Assembly (NCBI GenBank): GCA_025463785.1
Contig: JAODBD010000003.1
Coordinates: 434,001 to 498,000 of the forward strand
DNA length: 64,000 nucleotides
Origin: Glaciihabitans sp.
GTDB lineage: Bacteria; Actinomycetota; Actinomycetes; Actinomycetales; Microbacteriaceae
Reading direction: 5' to 3'
The position numbers and the translations under genes were made by a program. Shown piece by piece: positions 34,873-46,170 of the stretch (position 1 is the stretch's first letter; every line of letters begins with the position of its first letter). The notes below the pieces were generated by a model. It made no database searches. It worked only from the letters and a program-made list of their open reading frames with translations, and was not told the origin of the DNA.

Positions 34873-36969
34873 GTGCCCACTCGTATCTATGTGACCTCTG
34901 CCGAGGGGCACACCGGCAAGTCCACCGTTGCGCTGGGCGTCCTTGAGACGCTGGCGCGTGAGGCGGGACGGGTCGGCGTCTTTCGTCCGATAGCGCGGTC
35001 GACGACCGAGGCCGACTATGTTCTCGAGCTGCTGCTCGCGCATGCGACCGCGGACATCCCGTACGAGGATTGCATCGGTGTCACTTACGACCAGGTTCAC
35101 AATGATCCGGATGGCGCGCTCACCGAGATCGTTTCCCGTTTCGCGGCGGTCGAGCGGCACTGTGACGCTGTCGTCATCCTCGGTTCGGATTTCACGGATG
35201 TCGGCAGCCCGACCGAGCTTTCGTACAACGCGCGGATCGCTGCGAACCTCGGCGCCCCGGTGCTGCTCGTTCTGGGCGGCCGCCGGTCGGAAGGTGAGGG
35301 CGGCCGGTCCGCCGACGAGATGCGGCAGATCGCCGAGCTGACAACGGCCGAGCTTCGCGGCCAGCACGCGGGGCTGCTCGCGGTCATCGTGAACCGGGCG
35401 GATACCGCCCAGCTCGCGGAAATCCAGGCGTCGGTCGCGACCTCGGTTGGTGCCGCAGGCATTGACGTTCCGGTCTGGGCCATGCCCGAGGACCCGTTCC
35501 TGGTCGCGCCGACGGTCGCGGCGCTCCTGAAGGCCACGGATGCGCGGCTGCTGTGGGGCGACCCGGCTCTGCTCGAGCGCGAGGCGCTTGGCATCGTCGT
35601 CGCCGCGATGTCGATGGAGAATGTGCTGCCGCGGCTCACCGAGGGCGCCGTGGTTATTGCCCCGGGGGATCGGGCGGACGTCCTCGTCGGCGTTCTGCTC
35701 GCGCACGCGTCGGGCACGTTTCCGTCGCTGGCCGGCGTCATCCTGAATGGCGGTTTCGAGCTGGCACCCGCCGTGCAGCGCCTGGTGTCGGGCATCGGCA
35801 CGACACTTCCCATTGCCATGAACAATTTGGGCACGTTCGACACCGCCAGGCGAATCACGCAGACGCGCGGGCGTCTCGCGGCCGACTCCCAGCGCAAATA
35901 CGACACCGCGCGCGCACTGTTCGAGGAGCACGTCGACGCGGCAGTTCTGCTCCAGCGGCTGCAGGTGAGCCCGTCGAGTGTGGTGACTCCGCTGATGTTC
36001 GAGTACGGCATCCTGGAGCGCGCTCGCGAAAATCTCAGGCACATTGTCTTGCCCGAGGGGGATGACGACCGCATTCTGCGCGCCGCCTCGACCCTCCTGC
36101 AGCGCAGGGTGGCGAAGCTCACGATCCTCGGCGTCGAGGCGACAGTGCGGGCGCGCGCGACCGAGCTCGGCATCGACCTCAGCACGGCGACAATCATCGA
36201 CCCCATGGATGCCGTGCTGCGTCACAGGTTCGCCGAGGAGTACCAGAAGATTCGGGCGCACAAAGGCATCACGATCGACCAGGCCAGCGATACCGTCACT
36301 GACGGCTCCTACTTCGGCACCATGATGGTGCACCTCGGGCTGGCCGACGGGATGGTGTCGGGCGCGAAGCATACGACGGCGAACACGATCCGGCCGGCGT
36401 TCGAAATCATCAGGACGCGGCCTGGCGTTTCCGTGGTCTCCAGCGTGTTTCTGATGGCGCTGGCCGACCGGGTGCTCGTCTATGGGGACTGCGCGGTCAT
36501 CCCCGATCCCACTGCGGAGCAGCTCGCCGACATCGCGATCTCGTCATCGGAAACGGCGTTGCAGTTCGGCATCGAGCCGAGGGTCGCGATGCTCAGCTAC
36601 TCGACCGGCGAGTCTGGCAGCGGCGCCGATGTCGAAAAGGTCCGGGCAGCAACGGCTCTCGTGCACTCGCGGCGGCCGGAGTTGCTGGTCGACGGGCCCA
36701 TCCAGTACGACGCCGCTGCGGATGCCACGGTCGGCGCCGCGAAGATGCCGGGTTCAGTCGTGGCCGGCCGCGCGACCGTGTTCATCTTCCCCGACCTGAA
36801 TACGGGCAACAACACCTACAAGGCGGTGCAGCGCAGTGCCGGTGCGGTCGCGATCGGACCCGTTCTACAGGGGCTCAATAAGCCCATCAACGACCTCTCG
36901 CGCGGTGCGCTCGTCGAAGACATAGTCAACACGGTGGCCATCACCGCAATCCAGGCGGCGAGCTCGTGA
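34873..36969 (+). CDS. pta: phosphate acetyltransferase
   Basis: This long-form Pta of about 698 aa converts acetyl-CoA and phosphate to acetyl phosphate and CoA. The N-terminal part is a P-loop, BioD-like domain (SAEGHTGKST near residue 8), followed by a DRTGG-type regulatory domain. The C-terminal 330 residues form the catalytic PTA domain with GDCAVIPDPTAEQLADI and STGESGSG. I prefer GTG 34873, where the protein begins PTRIYVTSAEGH and a TAGGCT box lies seven bases upstream; an ATG at 34855 without a ribosome site would add six residues. The stop overlaps the ackA start (GTGA), making a standard acetate operon. Confidence 0.95.
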   Translation: MPTRIYVTSAEGHTGKSTVALGVLETLAREAGRVGVFRPIARSTTEADYVLELLLAHATADIPYEDCIGVTYDQVHNDPDGALTEIVSRFAAVERHCDAVVILGSDFTDVGSPTELSYNARIAANLGAPVLLVLGGRRSEGEGGRSADEMRQIAELTTAELRGQHAGLLAVIVNRADTAQLAEIQASVATSVGAAGIDVPVWAMPEDPFLVAPTVAALLKATDARLLWGDPALLEREALGIVVAAMSMENVLPRLTEGAVVIAPGDRADVLVGVLLAHASGTFPSLAGVILNGGFELAPAVQRLVSGIGTTLPIAMNNLGTFDTARRITQTRGRLAADSQRKYDTARALFEEHVDAAVLLQRLQVSPSSVVTPLMFEYGILERARENLRHIVLPEGDDDRILRAASTLLQRRVAKLTILGVEATVRARATELGIDLSTATIIDPMDAVLRHRFAEEYQKIRAHKGITIDQASDTVTDGSYFGTMMVHLGLADGMVSGAKHTTANTIRPAFEIIRTRPGVSVVSSVFLMALADRVLVYGDCAVIPDPTAEQLADIAISSSETALQFGIEPRVAMLSYSTGESGSGADVEKVRAATALVHSRRPELLVDGPIQYDAAADATVGAAKMPGSVVAGRATVFIFPDLNTGNNTYKAVQRSAGAVAIGPVLQGLNKPINDLSRGALVEDIVNTVAITAIQAASS

Positions 36970-38087
36970 CCGAGGTTTTCGTCGTCAACTCGGGTTCGTC
37001 ATCCATCAAATACCAGCTGGTGGATGTCGAAACCGGCGCCGCCCTCGTGAACGGGCTCATCGAGAGAATCGGTGAATCGGGCTCGCCGGTCGCCGACCAC
37101 GTCGCGGGCATGAAGCTCGCGCTCGAGGCACTCGGAACGGGCCACGACATCGTGGCCGTCGGCCATCGCGTCGTGCACGGCGGCACGCTGTTCACCGAGG
37201 CAACCGTCATCACCGACAGGGTCGAGAAGCAGATCGAGGGGCTGTCGCCGCTCGCACCGCTGCACAACCCGGCCAATCTCATCGGCATTCGGGCCGCGCG
37301 AAAGGCGCTGCCGTCCGTGCCGCACGTCGCAGTGTTCGACACGGCCTTTCATCGCACGCTCCCGCCCGAGGCATACACCTACGCGATCGACGCTGACGTT
37401 GCCTCGAAGTATGCCGTGCGCCGCTACGGGTTCCACGGCACCTCGTACAAATTCGTGTCGGAGCGCGCGGCAGAGTTCCTCGGGCTCCCTCTCGCCGACA
37501 CCAAGCTCATCGTGTTGCACCTCGGCAACGGCGCATCCGCGTGCGCCATCGACGGCGGCCGCTCGATCGACACCAGCATGGGGATGACGCCACTCCAGGG
37601 GCTCGTGATGGGAACCAGGTCGGGGGATATCGACCCGGCCATCCTGAGCTACCTGTATCACGAAGCGGGGATGGGGTTCGACGAACTGGATACTCTGCTC
37701 AATAAGCAGAGCGGACTTCTGGGCCTTACCGGCGAGGGCGACATGCGCGATGTTCAGGATGCCGCGACCGGCGGCGACGAGGTCGCGGAGGCGGCGCTCG
37801 CCGTGTATCGCCACCGCATCCGGCACTACATCGGTGCGTACTTTGCGCAGCTGGGCCGACTTGATGCCGTCGTGTTCACGGCCGGCGTCGGCGAGAACAG
37901 CGTCGCGTTGCGGGAGCAGGCGCTCGCCGGCCTCGAAGGCCTCGGCATCTCGGTCGACCACGTCCGCAACGCCGCCAAGGCTCGGGATGCCCGCTACATC
38001 TCTCCGGACGGCTCGCCCGTCGCCGTGCTCGTCATCCCCACAAACGAGGAGTTGGAGATCGCGCGGCAGGCCGTTGCGGTCCTCTGA
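36966..38087 (+). CDS. ackA: acetate kinase
   Basis: This 373-aa acetate kinase of the ASKHA fold uses acetyl phosphate to make ATP and acetate, or the reverse. Signature regions are NSGSSSIKYQ at residue 8, HRVVHGG near 60, VFDTAFHRTLP near 120, RRYGFHGTS near 152 and HLGNGASAC near 182. It is somewhat shorter than the roughly 400-aa proteobacterial enzymes, as is common in Actinobacteria. It is translationally coupled to pta. With pta it handles acetate overflow or uptake and sets the acetyl-phosphate level. Confidence 0.96.
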   Translation: MTEVFVVNSGSSSIKYQLVDVETGAALVNGLIERIGESGSPVADHVAGMKLALEALGTGHDIVAVGHRVVHGGTLFTEATVITDRVEKQIEGLSPLAPLHNPANLIGIRAARKALPSVPHVAVFDTAFHRTLPPEAYTYAIDADVASKYAVRRYGFHGTSYKFVSERAAEFLGLPLADTKLIVLHLGNGASACAIDGGRSIDTSMGMTPLQGLVMGTRSGDIDPAILSYLYHEAGMGFDELDTLLNKQSGLLGLTGEGDMRDVQDAATGGDEVAEAALAVYRHRIRHYIGAYFAQLGRLDAVVFTAGVGENSVALREQALAGLEGLGISVDHVRNAAKARDARYISPDGSPVAVLVIPTNEELEIARQAVAVL

Positions 38088-38162
38088 CCGGTGCCCTTGT
38101 CCGGTGCGGCGCCCTTTAGCAGACCGGGGGATGACTTTGGGCCGCCATCCCGTAAACTGGCT

Positions 38163-38253
38163 GACGGCTCCTCGCGTGGCGCCATCCAGGCCAACTCCCC
38201 CAGGGCGGAAACGCAGCAAGGGTAACCGGGCTCTGGCGGGTGCGCGAGGGGTC
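38163..38253 (+). ncRNA. ffs: signal recognition particle RNA (4.5S type)
   Basis: The hallmark apical region is present: CCCCAGGGCGGAAACGCAGCAAGGG, here at about 38197-38221, containing the GGAA tetraloop with the asymmetric internal loop that binds Ffh. The outer strands pair as CCTCGCG (about 38170) with CGCGAGG (about 38243). A run of five T follows directly (38255-38259) and suggests termination there. The small bacterial SRP RNA lies upstream of dnaX in many Actinobacteria, as here. The ends are approximate. Confidence 0.9.
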
Positions 38254-38433
38254 ATTTTTGTTTCGCGAGGCGTGCGGCTGCCGCGCGGCCGTCGCTGCCG
38301 TGCCGCGCACGCTGCTGTCGCTCAATTGCATCGCCCCGCTCGACGGTGCGACGGTGGGTCGGAGTTTCGGGCGACACTCCGTGCTGCGAGGTTGGCGCGT
38401 CTGCGTGTCGGCCGAATCTCCGACGTTCGGTAC

Positions 38434-39342
38434 TCACAGCGGGTCATCGAACGCAATAACTACGCGTCCTCGCCGTCGCATCCGCTCGCGCTGTGCATCC
38501 CGAACAGCGCGTTCGATCACGGCGAGAGTGTGCGGCCACGTCTCGAAGATGTGGCTCGTCCGCAGTCGGAGCACGTGCCGCCCAAGCCCTTCGACGTGGA
38601 TATCGCGGTCCCGATCGTTTGCGAATCGGTCCTGACCCTCATGCCATTTCCGTCCGTCAACGTCGAGGCCGAGGCATTCGTCGACGAGAAGATCCTGGCG
38701 GCCCATTCCGGGTACGTGCGCCTGAGCCTCGACGCGGTATCCCGCCCTCTGCAATCGGAGTCGAACGATCGTCTCGTTGCCCGACCCACTGTTCATGATC
38801 AACCCCCGAAATGCGGGACGCAGCCGCCGGGATGCCAGGCGACCGATCCGCAGGACCTCCGCAGCGGGCAGGTACCGCTCGTGGATGGCCGACTCCATCG
38901 CAGCAAGGGCGTTTTCTTCGTCCAGGCAATGGATGGCACGCCACAGTGCCTGCGATCTGCCGGCACGCCAGGGGGTTTCCATCTCAAATCGCGGATGTTC
39001 CCAGTGGCGCACGAGGTCGGACGCCGCCGCGCTCCGCGCACTCGGTGTCAATTGGATGTGTAGCTGCCGAGAGTGGCCGGCCCAGACTCCAGCCTGGGCG
39101 AGGGCTGAGACGCAGGTCACCGCGCCACCTGCGAGTGCGGCTCGTCGGGCCAGCGCATCTGCGTGAGGGCAGCCGTAAATGCCGCGCCTGATCCTCACGA
39201 TTCGACCGTCCGCAACTGCGGCGCTGACTCGGGACCGACTTGCGCCTCGCGAGAGCAGCAGCCGCGCCGTCGCGATGTGGCCCAGCGAGCAGAGGAGTGG
39301 CAGCGACATCCGTAAATCGTCATCGGTTTTGCTCGTGGTCAC
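38434..39342 (-). CDS. AbiEi-like N-terminal / DUF559 endonuclease-like protein
   Basis: In this 302-aa protein the N-terminal part (LLSRGASRSRVSAAVADGRIVRIRRGIYG, about residues 30-57) resembles the winged helix of AbiEi-type antitoxins. The C-terminal part (about 205-280) resembles DUF559/Vsr-like endonuclease folds with DLLVDECLGLDVDGRKWH and following charged residues. Such proteins are abundant in Actinobacteria, often as singletons, and their role is not established. No AbiEii toxin gene lies beside it. It is opposite in strand to dnaX and the SRP RNA and is likely an accessory gene within the core region. GTG start; an in-frame ATG lies 11 codons later. Confidence 0.75.
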   Translation of the reverse strand: MTTSKTDDDLRMSLPLLCSLGHIATARLLLSRGASRSRVSAAVADGRIVRIRRGIYGCPHADALARRAALAGGAVTCVSALAQAGVWAGHSRQLHIQLTPSARSAAASDLVRHWEHPRFEMETPWRAGRSQALWRAIHCLDEENALAAMESAIHERYLPAAEVLRIGRLASRRLRPAFRGLIMNSGSGNETIVRLRLQRAGYRVEAQAHVPGMGRQDLLVDECLGLDVDGRKWHEGQDRFANDRDRDIHVEGLGRHVLRLRTSHIFETWPHTLAVIERAVRDAQRERMRRRGRVVIAFDDPL

Positions 39343-39540
39343 GCGTCAGATGGCTCGCGCTGGGAGGTCGGCGCGGGATGACCGCCGGTGGAGGAGTAGA
39401 CGGGCGTCGGAGTTCTGGCGAACACGCCGCGCTCGGGCCCGGTTTCCCGCGGCGGGTCGCAGTTTCTCCGATTGTGCGAACCTGGTCCGGTCGACTTTGC
39501 GGATGCCGGTCGCGGACCGCGGGAGGTCGGAGGCGACAGC

Positions 39541-39546
39541 TATCCT
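39541..39546 (+). promoter_or_regulatory. -10 box of a leaderless dnaX mRNA
   Basis: TATCCT ends six bases before the GTG at 39553, the same spacing as at 5802, 19067, 23141, 44638 and 46171. No Shine-Dalgarno is visible. Confidence 0.5.
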
Positions 39547-39552
39547 GTGTAG

Positions 39553-41553
39553 GTGGTCACCGCCCTGTATCGCCGGTATCGTCCGGAAAGTTTTGCCGAA
39601 CTGATCGGCCAGTCACAGGTGACCGATCCGCTTCGCACGGCGCTTCGCACCGATCGCGTCAACCACGCCTACCTCTTCAGCGGCCCTCGCGGCTGTGGCA
39701 AGACGACGTCCGCCCGCATCCTCGCCCGCTGCCTCAACTGTGCCGAGGGCCCGACCGACACCCCCTGCGGCAAGTGCCCGAGCTGCATCGAGCTTTCACG
39801 GGATGGCAGCGGCTCCCTGGATGTCGTCGAGATCGATGCCGCATCCCACAATGGCGTGGATGACGCTCGAGACCTTCGCGAGCGCGCCGTGTTCGCGCCG
39901 GCCCGGGATCGCTACAAGATCTTCATCCTCGACGAGGCACACATGGTCACGCCGCAGGGCTTCAATGCGCTGCTGAAGATCGTCGAAGAGCCGCCGGAGC
40001 ACGTCAAGTTCATCTTCGCGACCACAGAGCCCGAGAAAGTCATCGGCACGATTCGCTCGCGCACACACCACTATCCCTTCCGCCTTGTGCCACCGGCGCA
40101 GATGCTCGAGTACACGCAGACACTGTGCGACGCCGAGGGCATAACCGTTGCGCCGGGCGTTCTTCCGCTGGTAGTTCGCGCGGGCGGCGGTTCGGTTCGC
40201 GACACTCTCTCACTGCTCGACCAGCTGATGGCCGGCAGCGAGGGCACCAACATCGAGTACGAGCGCGCGGTGGCGCTCCTCGGCTACACGCACGGTGCCC
40301 TGCTCGACGAGGTCATCGACGCGATTGGCGCGCGTGATGCCGCTGGCGCGTTCCGCGCGGTCGACCGCGTCATCCAGACCGGCCAGGATCCCCGCCGTTT
40401 CGTCGAAGACCTGCTCGAGCGCATGCGCGACCTCATCATCGTGAGCGCGATAGCAGCAGGGTCGACCACTGCGGAGGGCGCCGCGGCGGTTCTTCGCGGC
40501 GTCCCGCAGGACGAACTCGATCGCATGGCCGTCCAGGCTCACAAGTTCGGTGAGGCCGAGCTGTCGCGGGCCGCGGATGTCGCCAATGCTGCCCTGACAG
40601 AAATGACCGGAGCGACTTCGCCCCGGCTGCACCTCGAACTCATGGTCGCGCGAGTGCTCGTTCCGGCGAGTGACGAGACCGACCGCGGCGCGCTTGCCCG
40701 CGTCGAGCGGCTCGAGCGCCGCATCGGGGTAGACGGGCCGGATCTCGTCGCGCCAATGGGTTCGACCGCTCCGCCCGAGCGAATCGCTCCAGTACGGGCG
40801 GCGCAGGTCGCCGAACCGCCCAAGGCTGTAGCGCCCGACTCCGCGCCGGTCGCGGCTGCGCCTGCCGCGGTTGCGCCTGCGGCTGTTGCACCGGTTGCCG
40901 AAGCCAAGGCCGTCACGTTCGAGCAGGTGCGTGATTCCTGGCCAGAGATTCTCGAGTTGACGAAGTCGAAGCGCAACGCGTGGATGGTCGTGTTCAACAG
41001 CCAGGTTCGTGCGCTCGACGTCGACGTTCTCACCCTGACGTTCCCGAACGAGACCGATGTCGCCAATTTCAAGCAGCCGCAGGGCGCAGGGGAGGGTGTG
41101 AGCGAGATCCTCCGCAGGGCAATAGTCGACGTCCTCGGCCTTCGTGTGAAGTTCATCGCCCGCGTCGAACCAACGCTCGCGGCCCCACCCGCACCATCGG
41201 ATGACGCACCAGAACCGATCGAACCCGACCTCGAGCCGGATACTGCGGAGGGCGGCTGGGCCGTCGCCGCGATCCCAGGAGCTGAGTCCGTTGCACCCTC
41301 GCCAGCGGTGACGCGGGTCGAGGGTAAGGGCGGGTCGTCGGCATCCCCTGTGAAGCCTGCTACGACATCCGAGCCGTCGAAGTCATCGGCGGCAGAACCG
41401 TCGAAGACAGCAGCGGCCCAGCAGAAATCGACCCCCGCAAGGTCGCCTGAGCCGCAGCGCTACGGCGAGTCCGTCGTACGTGAGATCCTCGGCGCGAGTT
41501 TCATCGAAGAACAATCGGTCGTCCCCCGCGTCACCCCGAGAGACGACGGCTAA
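39553..41553 (+). CDS. dnaX: DNA polymerase III subunit gamma/tau
   Basis: This 666-aa clamp-loader subunit has Walker A GPRGCGKTT near residue 45 and a four-Cys zinc module (CLNC, then two further Cys before residue 81). Walker B LDEAHM lies near 127 and the sensor region with TTEPEKV near 158. The first 370 residues form the AAA+ clamp-loader core. A Pro/Ala-rich linker (about 410-455) leads to the tau-type C-terminal domain with a further Ala/Ser/Pro-rich tail. It loads the sliding clamp and couples polymerase to helicase. The recR start follows its stop with no gap. Confidence 0.97.
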   Translation: MVTALYRRYRPESFAELIGQSQVTDPLRTALRTDRVNHAYLFSGPRGCGKTTSARILARCLNCAEGPTDTPCGKCPSCIELSRDGSGSLDVVEIDAASHNGVDDARDLRERAVFAPARDRYKIFILDEAHMVTPQGFNALLKIVEEPPEHVKFIFATTEPEKVIGTIRSRTHHYPFRLVPPAQMLEYTQTLCDAEGITVAPGVLPLVVRAGGGSVRDTLSLLDQLMAGSEGTNIEYERAVALLGYTHGALLDEVIDAIGARDAAGAFRAVDRVIQTGQDPRRFVEDLLERMRDLIIVSAIAAGSTTAEGAAAVLRGVPQDELDRMAVQAHKFGEAELSRAADVANAALTEMTGATSPRLHLELMVARVLVPASDETDRGALARVERLERRIGVDGPDLVAPMGSTAPPERIAPVRAAQVAEPPKAVAPDSAPVAAAPAAVAPAAVAPVAEAKAVTFEQVRDSWPEILELTKSKRNAWMVVFNSQVRALDVDVLTLTFPNETDVANFKQPQGAGEGVSEILRRAIVDVLGLRVKFIARVEPTLAAPPAPSDDAPEPIEPDLEPDTAEGGWAVAAIPGAESVAPSPAVTRVEGKGGSSASPVKPATTSEPSKSSAAEPSKTAAAQQKSTPARSPEPQRYGESVVREILGASFIEEQSVVPRVTPRDDG

Positions 41554-42153
41554 GTGTACGAGGGAATCGTTCAGGAACTCATCGACGAACTGGGCCGCCT
41601 GCCCGGTATCGGGCCGAAGTCTGCGCAGCGCATCGCGTTCCACATCCTGCAGACCGAAAGCTTCGATGTCACGCACCTCGCCGAGGTCCTGATGACGGTC
41701 AAGGAGAAGGTACGTTTCTGCGATATCTGCGGCAACGTGACCGAGGAGGAGACCTGCAACATCTGTCGCGATCCGCGGCGCTCGCCGGCGACCATTTGCG
41801 TCGTCGAGGAGGCGAAGGACGTCCAGGCGATCGAGCGCACACGCGAATTCCGTGGGCTGTACCACGTGCTCGGCGGCGCGATTAGCCCGATTGACGGCGT
41901 CGGCCCCGACGATCTGAACATCCGCAAGCTGGTTCAGCGGCTCGCGGATGGCATCGTCACCGAGGTCATCATCGCGACAGACCCGAACCTCGAGGGCGAA
42001 GCCACCGCGACCTACCTGACCCGGCTGCTCGTGCAGCCGAACCTGCGCGTCACGCGCCTGGCATCCGGTCTTCCGGTTGGCGGTGACCTCGAGTACGCCG
42101 ACGAGATCACCCTCGGTCGGGCCTTCGAGGGCCGCAGACTCGTCGAGCTGTAA
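41554..42153 (+). CDS. recR: recombination mediator RecR
   Basis: This 199-aa RecR has an N-terminal helix-hairpin-helix ([14 protein letters not shown], about residues 11-24), a zinc finger CDICGN...CNIC near residues 56-71, and a Toprim domain with CVVEEAKDV near 83. It acts with RecF and RecO in gap repair and RecA loading. The GTG start directly follows the dnaX TAA, so the pair is translationally coupled, a near-universal arrangement. Confidence 0.97.
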   Translation: MYEGIVQELIDELGRLPGIGPKSAQRIAFHILQTESFDVTHLAEVLMTVKEKVRFCDICGNVTEEETCNICRDPRRSPATICVVEEAKDVQAIERTREFRGLYHVLGGAISPIDGVGPDDLNIRKLVQRLADGIVTEVIIATDPNLEGEATATYLTRLLVQPNLRVTRLASGLPVGGDLEYADEITLGRAFEGRRLVEL

Positions 42154-42257
42154 CGGCGCGCGGCCTCCGAGCCGCCCCACAGGTGGCCAGCCGGTAGAAT
42201 CGTTGGCTGGGCCCACCCACGGCGCCCAACAGTCCTTGAACTCCAGGGGAGCGCCGC

Positions 42258-44572
<2,315 letters not shown>

Positions 44573-44625
44573 CCGCAGGCGCCGTCCATCACGGCAGTCC
44601 GACAGGCTGGGCAATGCACCCGGGA

Positions 44626-44631
44626 TAAACT
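44626..44631 (+). promoter_or_regulatory. -10 box of a leaderless mqo mRNA
   Basis: TAAACT ends six bases before the GTG at 44638. No Shine-Dalgarno is visible and the -35 region is weak. Confidence 0.5.
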
Positions 44632-44637
44632 ACCCCG

Positions 44638-46107
44638 GTGACTAAACCCATCGACGTTGCCCTCATCGGTGGCGGGATCATGAGTGCCACCCTGGGAACG
44701 CTGCTGAAGCAGCTCGAGCCCGAGTGGGACATCCGCATATTTGAGCGCCTGCCCGCCGTTGCCATGGAGAGCTCGAATCCTTGGAACAACGCGGGCACCG
44801 GCCACTCCGCGCTGTGTGAGCTCAACTACACGCCCGAGCTGGCAGACGGCAGCATCGATATCTCGGGTGCCGTGAAAGTCAACGAGCAGTTCCAGGTCTC
44901 GCGCCAATTCTGGGCACATCTCATCGATACCGGCGCCCTGCCTGACCCGGCGGCGTTCATCAGTGAGACGCCGCACATGAGCTTCGTCTGGGGTGGCGCG
45001 AACGTCGAGTACCTCCGTAAGCGGTACGAGGCGCTGAAAGACCACCCACTGTTCGTCGGTCTTGAGTTCAGCGACGATGCATCGGTGATCCGGCGCTGGG
45101 CGCCACTCCTCATCCCCGGGCGCAAGAAATCGCAGCCCATCGCTGCGACCAGAATTGCAGCAGGAACGGATGTCGACTTCGGCGCTCTGACGCGCCTTCT
45201 GACCGACTACCTTCGCGACAATGGCGCCGAGCTCATCCTCGAGGAACGTGTCACCCGACTCCGACGCAAGAACGGCAACTGGCGCATCACCTCACGTCGC
45301 ACCGTTGGCAATACTCCGAGCGAGTACGACGCCCGGTTCGTGTTCGTCGGCGCCGGCGGCAACGCGCTCAACCTGCTGCAGAAGTCGGGCATCAAGGAAA
45401 TCCGCGGCTTCGGGGGTTTCCCGGTGAGTGGCGAATTCCTGCGCACCGATAATCCCGCGGTCGTCGCAAAGCATCAGGCCAAGGTGTACGGGAAGGCGGC
45501 CATCGGTTCGCCGCCGATGTCCGTCCCGCACCTCGATACCCGAGTCGTCGATGGAACTGCGAGCCTGATGTTCGGGCCGTACGCCGGGTTTAGCCCCAAG
45601 TTTCTGAAGACCGGGTCGTGGTTCGACCTGTTCAAGTCGATCCGCTGGCACAATCTCATTCCGATGATCGCGGCGGGCGCAAGCAACCTCAGCCTGGTGC
45701 GATACCTGATCGGCCAGCTCGTTGCGAGCAAGTCGACGAAGTTCGATTCCCTCCGTGAATTCTTCCCGGAGGGCGACCCGGCAGACTGGTACCCGATCAC
45801 CGCTGGGCAGCGCGTTCAGGTCATCAAGAAGGATGCCAAAAAGGGCGGAGTGCTCCAGTTCGGCACCGAGGTGGTCGCCGCGAGCGACGGCAGCATTGCC
45901 GGCCTGCTTGGCGCCTCCCCCGGCGCATCGACGGCCGTGCCGATCATGCTCGGGCTCATCGAGAAGTGTTTCCCGGACCGCATGGACGAGTGGCGCCCGG
46001 CGCTCACGGCAATGGTTCCGACGCTCGGCAAGCAGCTCACCGACAACCCGGCGCTCGCCGACAAGACCATGACCTCGACCGCGGAAGCCCTGCACATCGC
46101 ACGCTGA
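44638..46107 (+). CDS. mqo: malate:quinone oxidoreductase
   Basis: This 489-aa FAD enzyme of the membrane surface oxidises malate to oxaloacetate and passes electrons to the quinone pool, replacing or complementing malate dehydrogenase in the TCA cycle. The N-terminal dinucleotide fold is ALIGGGIMSATLG (residues 7-19). The early WNNAGTGHSALCELNYTP segment near 48 and the GSPPMSVPHLDTR region near 288 are characteristic of Mqo. It has its own likely leaderless promoter and is followed by the SOS-controlled radical SAM gene. Confidence 0.96.
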   Translation: MTKPIDVALIGGGIMSATLGTLLKQLEPEWDIRIFERLPAVAMESSNPWNNAGTGHSALCELNYTPELADGSIDISGAVKVNEQFQVSRQFWAHLIDTGALPDPAAFISETPHMSFVWGGANVEYLRKRYEALKDHPLFVGLEFSDDASVIRRWAPLLIPGRKKSQPIAATRIAAGTDVDFGALTRLLTDYLRDNGAELILEERVTRLRRKNGNWRITSRRTVGNTPSEYDARFVFVGAGGNALNLLQKSGIKEIRGFGGFPVSGEFLRTDNPAVVAKHQAKVYGKAAIGSPPMSVPHLDTRVVDGTASLMFGPYAGFSPKFLKTGSWFDLFKSIRWHNLIPMIAAGASNLSLVRYLIGQLVASKSTKFDSLREFFPEGDPADWYPITAGQRVQVIKKDAKKGGVLQFGTEVVAASDGSIAGLLGASPGASTAVPIMLGLIEKCFPDRMDEWRPALTAMVPTLGKQLTDNPALADKTMTSTAEALHIAR

Positions 46108-46146
46108 ATGCGTCCACGCTCGCCGGGCGGGAGGGTTGCGTTCGAC

Positions 46147-46162
46147 TAGAACATATGTTCGA
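46147..46162. promoter_or_regulatory. LexA (SOS) box candidate
   Basis: TAGAACATATGTTCGA matches the actinobacterial LexA consensus TCGAAC-N4-GTTCGA at all but one of the twelve fixed positions, and its core GAACATATGTTC is a perfect palindrome. It lies within the promoter of the radical SAM gene, between a TTGCGT (46136-46141) and a TCGAAT box (46159-46164) spaced 17 bp apart. Confidence 0.8.
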
Positions 46163-46170
46163 ATGTACGA

